Source: Armatimonadota bacterium
GTDB lineage: Bacteria; Sysuimicrobiota; Sysuimicrobiia; Sysuimicrobiales; Humicultoraceae
Assembly (NCBI GenBank): GCA_031081715.1
Contig: JAVHMA010000001.1
Span: forward strand, 157,385-221,384
Direction of reading: 5' to 3'
DNA: 64,000 nt
Part shown: positions 55,827 through 64,000 of the stretch, piece by piece
Layout: the number at the start of each line of letters is the position of its first letter
Position numbering within the stretch: the first letter of the stretch is position 1
The notes under the pieces: generated by a model
Told to the model about the DNA's origin: nothing
Databases searched by the model: none
Seen by the model: only the letters and a program-made list of their open reading frames with translations
Made by a program: the position numbers and the translations under genes

Positions 55827-56279
55827 CTAGATGCGGATGTCGACGATCGCCGAGACCCCCACGCCCGGCACGCGTCGGAAGGCCTGCCAGGGCTGGAGGT
55901 TGTCCACGGGCACGTAGGCCTTGACGCGGAACGCGCGCTGGAAGTCGGCCTCAAGCAGCGCGACCGCCTGCGTGCGCTCGACTGCCGATCGGGGACCGGA
56001 GACCTGCGCGGCACCGATGTAGGCGCCCGACGGGTTGCCGATCCCGATGGCCAGACTCAGGATCGGCACGACCTTGGTCTGCTCGCGCACCGCGACGCCG
56101 CGGTTCTGGAGCAGGTCGTTGATGAAGTCGTTGATCTGCGGGGCGAAGGTCCGCACCGCGTAGCCGATCCCCAGCGTCTTGATGATGCCGAAGATGTCCT
56201 GGCCGCGGACCTGCGCGGCGGTCCCGCCGACCACGAGGGCCGCCAGGACCACCACGGTGAGCATGCGGGTACCGTTCAT
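55827..56279 (-). CDS. Small exported protein, unknown
   Basis: 150 residues from ATG at 56279, with AGGAGG 7 nt upstream (an in-frame GTG at 56285 would sit on it). A signal peptide MNGTRMLTVVVLAALVVGG is followed by a mature region predicted to start with a hydrophobic amphipathic helix (FGIIKTLGIGYAVRTFAPQI) and then beta strands (VVPILSLAIGIGNPSGAYIGAA, here split at GIGNP). It lies 127 bp before the iron-type transporter operon on the same strand. No family recognised; envelope location inferred. Confidence 0.68.
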   Translation of the reverse strand: MNGTRMLTVVVLAALVVGGTAAQVRGQDIFGIIKTLGIGYAVRTFAPQINDFINDLLQNRGVAVREQTKVVPILSLAIGIGNPSGAYIGAAQVSGPRSAVERTQAVALLEADFQRAFRVKAYVPVDNLQPWQAFRRVPGVGVSAIVDIRI

Positions 56280-56348
56280 CGTCACCCTCCTGCGGTTCGT
56301 GATCTCCGACCCCGCTGGTGTAACGGAACCGTATCGCGCGCGGTTCCC

Positions 56349-58034
56349 CTACGGGTCGCAGATCGCCCCGCGCGATGCGGTGGACACCAGCCGGGCGTAC
56401 TTGGCGAGCGCGCCCCGGGTGTAGCGCGGCGCGGGCGCCTGCCAGGCACGCCGTCGAGCCGCCACCGTCTCGACGGGCACCTGGAGGTCCAGCCGCCGGC
56501 CGGGAATGTCCAGGACGATCGCATCGCCCTCCTCGACCAGCGCCAGCGGGCCCCCCACGGCCGCCTCCGGCGAGACGTGGCCGACCATCAGCCCGTGCGT
56601 GGCCCCCGAGAAGCGTCCGTCGGTGATGAGCATGACGCGCTCGCCCAACCCCCGGCCGACCAGCGCAGCCGTGACGCTCAGCATCTCGCGCATGCCCGGG
56701 CCGCCCTTGGGGCCTTCGTAGCGGATGACGACGACGTCACCGGCCTGGATGCGGCCCTTGATGATCGCCGCGAAGGCGTCTTCCTCGCGGTCGAAGACCC
56801 GGGCCGGGCCCTCGTGGTGGGCGATCTTGACGCCCGCCGTCTTGATGACCGCACCCTCGGGGGCCAGGTTTCCCCGTACGATCGCCAGCCCGCCCTCCGG
56901 GGAGAGGGGGGCGCTAACCGGGAGCACCACCGGCGGCGCGCTCGCCGGGGTCTGCGCCAGGTTCTCGGCCACGGTGCGGCCGGTGACCGTCAGGCAGTCG
57001 CCGTGCAGCAGCCCGGCGTGGAGCAGCGCTTTCATCACCACCGGGACGCCGCCGGCGCGATCGAGGTCGCTCATGACGAACCGGCCGCCGGGCTTCATGT
57101 CCGCGATGCGCGGGGTCGTGCGGCCCAGCCGGTCGAAGTCGTCCAGCGACAGCTCGACGCCGGCCTCGTGCGCGATCGCCAGCAGGTGGAGCACCGCGTT
57201 GGTGCTCCCGCCCATGGCCACCACCACGCGGATGGCGTTCTCGAACGCGCGCCGCGTCAGGATGTCCCGCGGGCGGATGCCCTCCCGCAGCATGTGGAGC
57301 GCCGCGGCGCCGGTGCGGCGGTCAGCCTCGGCCCGCCGCGCATCGAGGGCCGGGATGGAGGCCACCCCGGGCACCGACAAGCCGATCGCCTCGATCGCCG
57401 AGGACATCGTGTTGGCGGTGAACAGGCCGCCGCACGACCCGGCCCCCGGGCAGGCGCGGCGTTCGAGCGCCTCCACCGCGTCCGCGGTGAGCTGACCCTG
57501 CGCGTGTCGCCCCACGGCCTCGTAGACGTCCTGCACCGTGACGTCGCGGCCCTCGAACTCGCCCGGCATGATGGTTCCGCCGTAGAGGAAGACCCCGGGC
57601 AGGTTCAGACGCGCGAGCGCCATCACCGACCCGGGCAGGCTCTTGTCGCACCCGGCGATCGCGACCACCGCGTCGAAACACTGGGCGTGGGCCATCAGCT
57701 CGATCGAATCGGCGATGACCTCGCGACTCACCAGCGAGGCCTTCATGCCCTCGTGGCCCATCGCGATGGCGTCGCTGACCGCGATCGTGCCGAACTCCTG
57801 CGGGGTGCCGCCGGCGGCGCGCACCCCCGCCTTGACCGCCTGGGCCTGGTCGTCGAGATTCAGGTTGCAGGGGGTGACCTCGTTCCAGGTGCTCGCCACG
57901 CCGACCAGCGGCCGCCGGAGGTCGTCGTCCGAGAGCCCCGTGGCGCGGAGCATCGCGCGGTGCGGCGCGCGCTCGATGCCCTCGGTGACCGTGCGGCTGC
58001 GGTGTTTCAAGTCGGCGTCGACGATTTTGGCCAT
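56349..58034 (-). CDS. ilvD: Dihydroxy-acid dehydratase IlvD
   Basis: FeS enzyme of branched-chain amino acid synthesis that converts dihydroxy-acids to 2-oxo acids. 561 residues. The start at 58034 ([15 protein letters not shown]) has GGGAGG 6 nt upstream; the in-frame ATG at 58040 abuts that site and 58076 has none. Cluster cysteines are in [17 protein letters not shown] and [16 protein letters not shown], followed by GSTNAVLH and the C-terminal GRFSGATHG. No other ilv or leu gene is in the window. Confidence 0.95.
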   Translation of the reverse strand: MAKIVDADLKHRSRTVTEGIERAPHRAMLRATGLSDDDLRRPLVGVASTWNEVTPCNLNLDDQAQAVKAGVRAAGGTPQEFGTIAVSDAIAMGHEGMKASLVSREVIADSIELMAHAQCFDAVVAIAGCDKSLPGSVMALARLNLPGVFLYGGTIMPGEFEGRDVTVQDVYEAVGRHAQGQLTADAVEALERRACPGAGSCGGLFTANTMSSAIEAIGLSVPGVASIPALDARRAEADRRTGAAALHMLREGIRPRDILTRRAFENAIRVVVAMGGSTNAVLHLLAIAHEAGVELSLDDFDRLGRTTPRIADMKPGGRFVMSDLDRAGGVPVVMKALLHAGLLHGDCLTVTGRTVAENLAQTPASAPPVVLPVSAPLSPEGGLAIVRGNLAPEGAVIKTAGVKIAHHEGPARVFDREEDAFAAIIKGRIQAGDVVVIRYEGPKGGPGMREMLSVTAALVGRGLGERVMLITDGRFSGATHGLMVGHVSPEAAVGGPLALVEEGDAIVLDIPGRRLDLQVPVETVAARRRAWQAPAPRYTRGALAKYARLVSTASRGAICDP

Positions 58035-58074
58035 CGCCATCCTCCCGTTCTGCGCCCGCGGCGCAATCAGCGCC

Positions 58075-58083
58075 ATGATACCA
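58075..58083 (-). promoter_or_regulatory. Extended -10 promoter of ilvD
   Basis: Read on the minus strand the sequence is TGG-TATCAT, identical (with the following GG) to the 11-mer before dapL at 63387. Predicted start near 58068, giving a 34-nt leader with GGGAGG. No obvious -35. Confidence 0.55.
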
Positions 58084-58125
58084 GGAATCGTCCGCGCGGC
58101 GCAGGGGACGCCGGCCGGCGGCCTG

Positions 58126-58134
58126 TGCTAGCAT
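58126..58134 (+). promoter_or_regulatory. Extended -10 promoter of mutS, probably leaderless
   Basis: TGC-TAGCAT ends 6 nt before the mutS GTG at 58141, so the first transcribed base should be at or beside the start codon. No ribosome site is available in that space. No -35 match is seen. Confidence 0.6.
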
Positions 58135-58140
58135 GGAACC

Positions 58141-60786
58141 GTGGCCGGCGGCGGCGTGCTTACCCCCATGATGCGGCAGTACCAGGACCTCAAGGCTCGG
58201 CATCCCGGCGCGCTGCTGATGTTTCGCCTGGGCGACTTCTACGAGCTGTTCTTTGACGACGCCGTGACCGCCTCGCGCGAGCTGGAGATCGTACTCACCT
58301 CGCGCGAGATCGGCAAGGGCCGGCGCGTCCCCATGTGCGGGGTGCCGTACCACGCGCTGGACAGCTACCTGGCCCGGCTCGTGGACCGGGGCTACCGCGT
58401 CGCCATCTGCGACCAGGTCGAAGACCCGCGCCGCGCGCGGGGTCTGGTCCGCCGTGAGGTCACCCGCGTCGTGACGCCGGGCACCGTCATGGACGCCGCT
58501 GCGCTCGAGGCGCGCGAGCCCCGCTATCTGGCCGCGCTGGTCGAGGCCGGCGGCGCCTGGGGGCTGGCCGCGGCCGATCTGACGACCGGCGACTTCCGGA
58601 CGACGCAAATCGCCGGCGCGGAGGCGGATGCGCGCCTGGCGGAGGAGCTCGCGCGGTTCCGTCCGCGCGAGGTCGTGGTTCCCGACGGCGCCAGCGCGAC
58701 CTGGCCACTTCCGGCGGGCGCCGCTCGCACCCCGATCGAGCCGTGGCGCTTCGAGGCGGCCTCCGCGCGCCGGGCTCTGATCGAGCACCTCCGCGTGGCC
58801 TCGCTCGAGGGGTTCGGGGTCGAAGACCTGCCGCTCGCGACCGCCGCGGCCGGCGCGCTGCTGCAGTACCTCCAGCAGACACAGCGCTCGACGCTGGCGC
58901 ATGTGCGAGGGCTGCGCCTCTACGACACGGAGCACAGCCTGGGTCTGGACGAGACGACGCAGCGCAACCTGGAGCTCTTCCGCAACCGGCGCGACGGCAC
59001 GACCGCGCACACGCTCCTGGGGGTCCTGGACCACACGCTGACCGCCATGGGCGGCCGTCTGCTGCGCGAGTGGATGCTGCGGCCCCTGGTGGATCCCCCG
59101 GCCATCCGGGCGCGGCTGGTGGCCGTAGAGGCTGCACTTGGCGACCGGGGCCGCCGGGTGGAGCTGCGCGGCGTCCTGCGGGGGGTCCCGGACCTGGCCC
59201 GTCTCGTGGGGCGCATCGGCCATGGCTCGGCCACCGCGCGCGACCTGGTCGCGCTACGCGCCGGGCTCGAGCGCCTGCCGAAACTGCGCGAGGGGCTCAC
59301 GCGGCTGGCGGACCCGCGCTTCGCAGCGCTCGCCGGAGCGATCGATCCCCACGAGACCCTGGCCGCGCTGATCGGCCGCGCGGTCGTGGACGATCCGCCT
59401 GTCGGCCTCCGCGAGGGCGGGATGATCCGTGACGGCTACGATGCCACGCTGGACGCGATGCGCGCGGCGGCCGCAGATGGCCGGGCCTGGATCGCCGGGC
59501 TCGAGGCCGCGGAGCGCGAGCGTACCGGCATCCGATCGCTGCGCGTCGGCTTCAACAAGGTCTTCGGATACTACATCGAAGTCTCCAACCCCAACCGGCA
59601 CCTGGTGCCGGCCAACTACATCCGCAAGCAGACGCTCGTGGGCGCGGAGCGGTACATCACGCCCGAGATGAAGGAGCGGGAGGCCGCGATCCTGGGCGCG
59701 GAAGAGCGCATGGCCGAGGTCGAGTACGAGCTTTTCGTCGCGCTGTGCGACCGCGTCGCGGCCTCCGCGCAGACGCTGCTCGCGACCGCGGCCGCGGTCG
59801 CCGAGGCGGACGTGATCCTGGCCCTCGCCGAGGCGGCGGAGCGTGGCGGCTACGTCCGGCCCGACGTGGTGGAGGAGCCGGTGCTGGAAATTCGGGCCGG
59901 CCGGCATCCTGTGGTCGAGCGCCTCCTGGAGGGCGAGCGGTTCGTGCCCAACGACCTGCGCCTGGACGTGGCCGACCGGGCGCTGTTGATCGTGACCGGG
60001 CCGAACATGGCGGGCAAGAGCACCCTGCTGCGGCAGGCGGCGCTGATCCTCATCATGGCACAGATGGGTTCGTTCGTGCCGGCCGCGGTCGCGCGGGTCG
60101 GGGTGGCGGACCGGGTCTTCACGCGCGTCGGCGCGACCGATGACCTGGCCGGCGGCCGCAGCACGTTCCTGGTCGAGATGCAGGAGGTCGCGCGCATCCT
60201 GTCGGGCGCGACGCGCCGCAGCCTGGTGGTGCTCGACGAGGTGGGCCGCGGCACCAGCACCTACGACGGCATGAGCCTGGCCTGGGCGGTCGTGCACCAT
60301 CTCCACGAGCACGTCGGGGCGCGCACGCTCTTCGCGACGCACTTTCACGAGCTGACCGAACTCGCCGGGCTGCTGCCGCGCGTGCACAACATCAGCATGC
60401 GCGTGCGGGAGGACGGGGAGACCATCGTCTTCCTCCACAGCGTGGCCGACGGCGGCGCCGACCGCTCCTACGGCCTTCACGTGGCCCGCCTGGCGGGCAT
60501 CCCCGATGGGGTCATCGACGAGGCGCGCCGGATCCTCGCGCAGCTCGAAGCGGCCGCGGCCCGGCCGCGTGAGCCCGACGCACCTCCCGTGCCGTCGCGG
60601 GCGGGGCGCGCGCGGCAGTTGCCGCTGGCGCTCGAGCTGACCTCGCCGGTCGAGGAGGCGCTGTTGGCGCTGTCGCTCGAGTCCATGACGCCGCTGGAGG
60701 CGCTGCGGGCGCTGGCGGAGCTGCGGGACCGCGTCCGTACGGCACGCGAGTCCGCGCGGGCCCAGGACCGCCGGCGCGTGCAGTGA
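58141..60786 (+). CDS. mutS: DNA mismatch repair protein MutS
   Basis: 881 residues from GTG at 58141. The mismatch-recognition motif MFRLGDFYELFFDDA holds the Phe-Tyr-Glu wedge. Connector, core and clamp domains follow. The ATPase domain has Walker A GPNMAGKST (620-628), the RVGATDDLAGGRSTFLVEM segment and VVLDEVGRGTSTYDGMSLA. The C-terminal region (about 800-860) includes an extended Pro/Arg linker. GTG is at the predicted transcription start. mutL follows after 10 nt. Confidence 0.97.
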   Translation: MAGGGVLTPMMRQYQDLKARHPGALLMFRLGDFYELFFDDAVTASRELEIVLTSREIGKGRRVPMCGVPYHALDSYLARLVDRGYRVAICDQVEDPRRARGLVRREVTRVVTPGTVMDAAALEAREPRYLAALVEAGGAWGLAAADLTTGDFRTTQIAGAEADARLAEELARFRPREVVVPDGASATWPLPAGAARTPIEPWRFEAASARRALIEHLRVASLEGFGVEDLPLATAAAGALLQYLQQTQRSTLAHVRGLRLYDTEHSLGLDETTQRNLELFRNRRDGTTAHTLLGVLDHTLTAMGGRLLREWMLRPLVDPPAIRARLVAVEAALGDRGRRVELRGVLRGVPDLARLVGRIGHGSATARDLVALRAGLERLPKLREGLTRLADPRFAALAGAIDPHETLAALIGRAVVDDPPVGLREGGMIRDGYDATLDAMRAAAADGRAWIAGLEAAERERTGIRSLRVGFNKVFGYYIEVSNPNRHLVPANYIRKQTLVGAERYITPEMKEREAAILGAEERMAEVEYELFVALCDRVAASAQTLLATAAAVAEADVILALAEAAERGGYVRPDVVEEPVLEIRAGRHPVVERLLEGERFVPNDLRLDVADRALLIVTGPNMAGKSTLLRQAALILIMAQMGSFVPAAVARVGVADRVFTRVGATDDLAGGRSTFLVEMQEVARILSGATRRSLVVLDEVGRGTSTYDGMSLAWAVVHHLHEHVGARTLFATHFHELTELAGLLPRVHNISMRVREDGETIVFLHSVADGGADRSYGLHVARLAGIPDGVIDEARRILAQLEAAAARPREPDAPPVPSRAGRARQLPLALELTSPVEEALLALSLESMTPLEALRALAELRDRVRTARESARAQDRRRVQ

Positions 60787-60796
60787 CCGGCAGGCC

Positions 60797-62494
60797 GTGA
60801 CGTCCATCCAGATCCTCGAGCCCTCGGTGGCCGAGCGTATCGCCGCCGGCGAGGTGGTCGAGCGTCCGGCCTCGGTGGTCAAGGAACTCGTCGAGAACAG
60901 CCTGGACGCCGGTGCCAGGGCGATCGCGATCGATATCGAGGGCGCGGGGCTCCGGCTGATCCGCGTCAGCGATGACGGCGAGGGCATCGCGGCCGCTGAG
61001 GTTCCCCTTGCGTTTCAGCGCTTCGCGACGAGCAAGATCAGGCGGCTGGAGGATCTGGACGCGGTCGAGACGTTCGGGTTCAGGGGCGAGGCGCTCCCCA
61101 GCATCGCGGCCGTGGCGCGGGTCACGCTGACCACGCGGCCACCGGACGCCGACGTGGCGACCCGAATCGTGGTCACGGGCGGCACCGTGGAGGGTCTGGC
61201 GCCGCATGGCGCGCCGGCGGGCACCTCGGTGGAGGTCGCGCGGCTGTTCTACAACACCCCCGCACGCCTGAAGTTTCTCAAATCACCGGCGCGCGAGCAG
61301 GCGCTCATCGCCGCCGCGGTGGAGCGCGCGGCTCTGGCCGCCCCGCGGGTGGCGTTCCGCTTCACCGTCGACGGGCGCCAGGTGGGGCTCTGGCCGCCGG
61401 CGGCGGCGACGGCCCGAGTGGCCGACCTGCTCGCCTCCGGCCGGCCGGGCGATCTCGTCGAGGCACGAGGGGCGTTGCCCGGCGGCAGGCTCACGGGCTG
61501 GCTGGCGCGTCCCGAGCGCGGCCGTCCCGCCCGCACCGGCCAGTACGTGTTCGTCAACCGACGGCCGGTCTCCAGCGCCGCGCTCCGACGCGCGGTGGAG
61601 CAAGGATACGCCCAGCTCCTACCCGTGGGGCGCTTCCCTGTGTTCGCCCTGTTCGTGGAGATCGACCCTGCGCTCGTGGACGTCAACGTCCACCCGCGCA
61701 AGCTCGAGGTCCGGTTCCGCGACGAGGGCGCGCTGTTCGGCGCGGTCGCGCGGACCGTGCGGGCGGCCCTGCTGTCGGTCGCCCTGGTCCCGTCAGCGGT
61801 GGTGCCGGCCTCGGTGCCCGCAGTCGCGGCGCGGCCCGTTGTCGAGCCGGCCCGGGCGGGAGGGGTTCCGGCGCTCGTGCTGGAGGCGCGGGAACCCGCA
61901 GCCGCCTATCCGGCTGCGGACCGGTTGCCGGCGCTGCGGCCGCTCGGCCAGCTCATGGCAACCTACGTCCTCGCCGAGGGCCCCGACGGGCTGTACCTGA
62001 TCGACCAGCACGCTGCCCACGAGCGCGTCGTCTACGAGCGCCTGCTGGCCGCGCGCCAGCGCGGGGGGACCGCCAGCCAGATGCTTGCGGTGCCGCTCAC
62101 GCTGGACCTGACGCCGGCGCAGATGAGCCTGGCCGTCGGTCATGCGGACGCGCTGCGCGCGCTGGGCTACGAGGCCGAGCCGTTCGGCGCCCGGACGCTG
62201 CTGTTGCGCGCGGTGCCGGCGGCCGCGGCGGGCCGCGAGCCGGACGCGCTGCTCCACCGCGCACTCGGGGCTCTCGGCGACGACGGGGAGGGCGCCGATC
62301 CATTCGAGCGCCTCGCCATCGCCACCGCATGCCACACCGCGATTCGCGCCGGGGACCGGCTCAGCGCCGAGGGCATCGCCGCGCTGCTGGCCGACCTGGC
62401 CGCGACCGAAGATCCCTTCACCTGCTTCCACGGGCGCCCCACGGTCGTGCGTGTCGCCCGCGCGCAGCTCGAACGATGGTTTCTCCGAGGGTAG
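60797..62494 (+). CDS. mutL: DNA mismatch repair protein MutL, endonuclease type
   Basis: 565 residues from GTG. The GHKL ATPase N-terminus has IAAGEVVERPASVVKELVENS, then DDGEGI and GFRGEALPSIAAV. The C-terminal dimerisation/endonuclease domain carries DQHAAHERVVYE (403-414), the metal-binding motif of nicking MutL proteins. The companion motif reads CFHGRP (near 542) with Phe in place of the usual Pro of CPHGRP. The ACHTAIR helix is present. A strand-nicking MutL fits the absence of a MutH gene. Confidence 0.95.
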   Translation: MTSIQILEPSVAERIAAGEVVERPASVVKELVENSLDAGARAIAIDIEGAGLRLIRVSDDGEGIAAAEVPLAFQRFATSKIRRLEDLDAVETFGFRGEALPSIAAVARVTLTTRPPDADVATRIVVTGGTVEGLAPHGAPAGTSVEVARLFYNTPARLKFLKSPAREQALIAAAVERAALAAPRVAFRFTVDGRQVGLWPPAAATARVADLLASGRPGDLVEARGALPGGRLTGWLARPERGRPARTGQYVFVNRRPVSSAALRRAVEQGYAQLLPVGRFPVFALFVEIDPALVDVNVHPRKLEVRFRDEGALFGAVARTVRAALLSVALVPSAVVPASVPAVAARPVVEPARAGGVPALVLEAREPAAAYPAADRLPALRPLGQLMATYVLAEGPDGLYLIDQHAAHERVVYERLLAARQRGGTASQMLAVPLTLDLTPAQMSLAVGHADALRALGYEAEPFGARTLLLRAVPAAAAGREPDALLHRALGALGDDGEGADPFERLAIATACHTAIRAGDRLSAEGIAALLADLAATEDPFTCFHGRPTVVRVARAQLERWFLRG

Positions 62495-63429
62495 GCCCCG
62501 GCCCACTCGCGGTCCTGTGCGGGCCCACGGCGACCGGCAAGAGCGCCATCGCGGTGCCGCTCGCCGAGCGCCTCGGCGCCGAGATCGTCGCCGCGGACTC
62601 GCGCACGGTGTACCGCGGTATGGACATCGGCACGGCGAAGCCTCCGCCGGCGCTGCGGGTGCGCGTGCCGCACCACCTGATCGACGTCGCGGACCCCCGC
62701 GAGATCGTCACCGCCGCCGAGTTCCAGCGCCTGGCGCGCGCGGCCATCGATGGGATCCGCCGCCGCGGCCGCCTGCCCCTCATCGTGGGTGGCACCGGGT
62801 TCTATATTCGGGCGGTCACCGACGGCTGCGCGTTCCCGCCGGTGCCGCCCGACCGGGACCTGCGCGCGCGGCTGGAGGCCGAGGCACGGACGTACGGCCC
62901 GGTCGCGCTGCACGCGCGGCTGGCCGCGCTCGATCCGGCGAGCGCCGCCGCGATTCACCCACACAACGTCCGCCGCGTGGTCCGCGCGCTCGAGATCGCC
63001 CTGCACACCGGCGCGCCGCGGCCCCTGGTGGCGCCCGGGGACGGAGCGCCCGTGGTCATGGTCGGGCTCGTGATGGAACGCGCGGCGCTGTACCGACGCA
63101 TCGCTGCGCGCGTGCACGCGCAGCTGGCGGCGGGCCTGGTGGACGAGACACGCCGGTTGCTCGCCGAGGGGGTGCCGCTCGACCGGCCGTCGATGCAGGG
63201 TCTGGGCTACAAGGAGATCGCGAGCTGGCTGCGCGGGGAGCGCGGCTACGACGAGGCGGTGCGCGTGCTTATCCGCAACACGCGCCAGTACGCGAAGCGT
63301 CAGCTCACCTGGTTCCGACGTGAGCCGCGCCTGCACTGGGTGGACGTCACCGGTGCCGCGACCGATGAGGTGGTCGCGCGCGTGCATGGTATCATGGACC
63401 GGGAACTCCGCGCGATGAAGGAGGCATGA
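62476..63429 (+). CDS. miaA: tRNA dimethylallyltransferase MiaA
   Basis: Adds the isopentenyl group to A37 of tRNAs reading UNN codons. 317 residues from ATG at 62476, overlapping mutL by 19 nt, without a visible ribosome site. P-loop GPTATGKSAIA, ADSRTVYRGMDIGTAKP and the substrate region VGGTGFYIRA, then GLGYKEIASWLRGE and RNTRQYAKRQLTWFRRE. The mutS-mutL-miaA order is conserved in Gram-positives. A possible promoter for the next gene lies in its 3' end. Confidence 0.96.
   Translation: MVSPRVGPGPLAVLCGPTATGKSAIAVPLAERLGAEIVAADSRTVYRGMDIGTAKPPPALRVRVPHHLIDVADPREIVTAAEFQRLARAAIDGIRRRGRLPLIVGGTGFYIRAVTDGCAFPPVPPDRDLRARLEAEARTYGPVALHARLAALDPASAAAIHPHNVRRVVRALEIALHTGAPRPLVAPGDGAPVVMVGLVMERAALYRRIAARVHAQLAAGLVDETRRLLAEGVPLDRPSMQGLGYKEIASWLRGERGYDEAVRVLIRNTRQYAKRQLTWFRREPRLHWVDVTGAATDEVVARVHGIMDRELRAMKEA
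63387..63395 (+). promoter_or_regulatory. Extended -10 promoter before dapL
   Basis: TGG-TATCAT within the last codons of miaA. Predicted start near 63402, leaving a leader of about 27 nt that contains AAGGAGG (63418-63424). The sequence is the same 11-mer as at the ilvD promoter. Confidence 0.5.
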
Positions 63430-64000
63430 TGCAGGCACAGCGACTCCGCAACATCGGGGCGTATCTCTTCGCGGATCTGGACCGCAAGCAGGAGGAACTC
63501 CAGCGGCGCGGCGTCGACGTGATCAATCTGGGCGTGGGCGATCCCGACATCGCGACGCCAGCGCACATCGTTCGGGCGATGGAGGAGGGAGCCCGAGACC
63601 CGCAAACCCACCGCTACCCGCCCTACCGCGGCACGGCGGAGTTCCGGCGCGCGGCCGCGGCGTGGTTCGAGCGCCGGTTCGATGTCGCGCTCGACCCTGA
63701 CCGCGAGGTGCTCGCTCTGATCGGCTCGAAGGAGGGGCTGGCGCACCTGCCCTGGGCGGTGCTGAACCCGGGCGAGGTCGCGCTCGTGCCCGATCCCGGC
63801 TATCCGGTCTACCGGTCGGCCACGATCATGGCGGAGGGCGAGCCGGTCGCCTTGCCCCTGCGAGCCGAGCACGGCTTCCTGCCCGACCTAAACGCGATTC
63901 CGCCCGAGACCCTGCGCCGCGCGCGCATCCTGTTCCTCAACTACCCCAACAACCCCACGGGTGCGGTCGCCGACCTCGGGTTCTTCGCGCGGGCCGTGGA
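63429..64000 (+). CDS. dapL: LL-diaminopimelate aminotransferase, cut by the window end
   Basis: About 190 residues are visible and the frame is open to 64000. It begins with ATG at 63429 (another ATG 3 nt earlier, which overlaps the miaA stop, is almost on top of AAGGAGG). Class I/II PLP aminotransferase with NLGVGDPDIATPAHIV, YPPYRGTAEFRRA, GSKEGLAHLPWAVLNPG and FLNYPNNPTGAVAD. These blocks match DapL, which makes LL-DAP directly from tetrahydrodipicolinate, better than aspartate or histidinol-phosphate aminotransferases. The PLP lysine lies beyond the window. It completes the dapA-dapB route found at 23124-25952. Confidence 0.86.
   Translation, partial: MQAQRLRNIGAYLFADLDRKQEELQRRGVDVINLGVGDPDIATPAHIVRAMEEGARDPQTHRYPPYRGTAEFRRAAAAWFERRFDVALDPDREVLALIGSKEGLAHLPWAVLNPGEVALVPDPGYPVYRSATIMAEGEPVALPLRAEHGFLPDLNAIPPETLRRARILFLNYPNNPTGAVADLGFFARAV

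Overview
The window is a gap-free, very GC-rich (about 70% or more by eye) bacterial chromosome segment, almost wholly coding, with many GTG starts and 1-4 nt gene overlaps. Gene orders typical of Gram-positive and related Terrabacteria recur: aspS-(6S RNA)-rarA-mnmA, rimP-nusA-ylxR-infB-ylxP-rbfA-nrnA-truB-ribF-rpsO-pnp-M16 peptidase, dapB-asd-dapA, ftsK-BMP transporter-rodZ-cinA-thpR-recA-recX, rny-ymdB, and mutS-mutL-miaA. With the extreme GC content this suggests a deep high-GC Terrabacteria lineage (Limnochordia-, CSP1-3/Sysuimicrobiota- or Armatimonadota-like). I cannot name the species. No phage, IS, integrase or CRISPR was seen.

Layout: 1-5927 tRNA/translation functions (aspS fragment, 6S RNA, rarA, mnmA, ytxH-like, CCA/poly(A) nucleotidyltransferase, small membrane protein). 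6018-7290 ParA ATPase plus an uncharacterised Cys-rich partner. 7297-10794 HAD phosphatase, asnS and a divergent argininosuccinate-lyase-like gene. 10787-21734 the large nusA/infB/rpsO/pnp transcription-translation-RNA-decay block, with an apparent transcription attenuator in front. 21760-29271 M16 peptidase, diaminopimelate genes, uppP and ftsK (cell envelope and division). 29356-34134 a BMP-type nucleoside ABC transporter, followed by a possible kinase remnant. 34309-43070 rodZ, cinA, thpR, SOS-controlled recA, recX, a helicase-nuclease fusion and rmuC (DNA repair). 43196-46659 rny, ymdB, a PHP phosphoesterase and a zinc ribbon protein. 46662-51423 selenocysteine machinery (selA, selB, tRNA-Sec) with an exported protein between. 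51437-56279, on the minus strand, an iron-type ABC transporter and an exported protein. 56349-63429 ilvD, mutS, mutL and miaA. 63429-64000 the start of an LL-diaminopimelate aminotransferase (dapL).

How the parts fit: dapA/dapB/asd with dapL outline the aminotransferase route to meso-DAP and lysine, feeding peptidoglycan made with UppP-recycled carrier and organised by RodZ. Pnp, RNase Y, NrnA and the PHP enzyme form a Gram-positive-style RNA decay set. RecA, RecX, the helicase-nuclease, RmuC and MutS/MutL cover recombination and mismatch repair. SelA, SelB and tRNA-Sec mean that UGA can be read as selenocysteine, although no selenoprotein gene is obvious here.

Promoters share a recognisable style: a -10 of the form TA(G/C/T)NAT, usually preceded by TG one base upstream, with a TTGACA- or TTGCGG-like -35 when one is present. 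The most unusual signals are an apparent ATC start codon for ylxP, a probably leaderless mutS, the nusA-operon attenuator, the LexA-type operator in the recA promoter and the ParA-linked Cys-rich protein.
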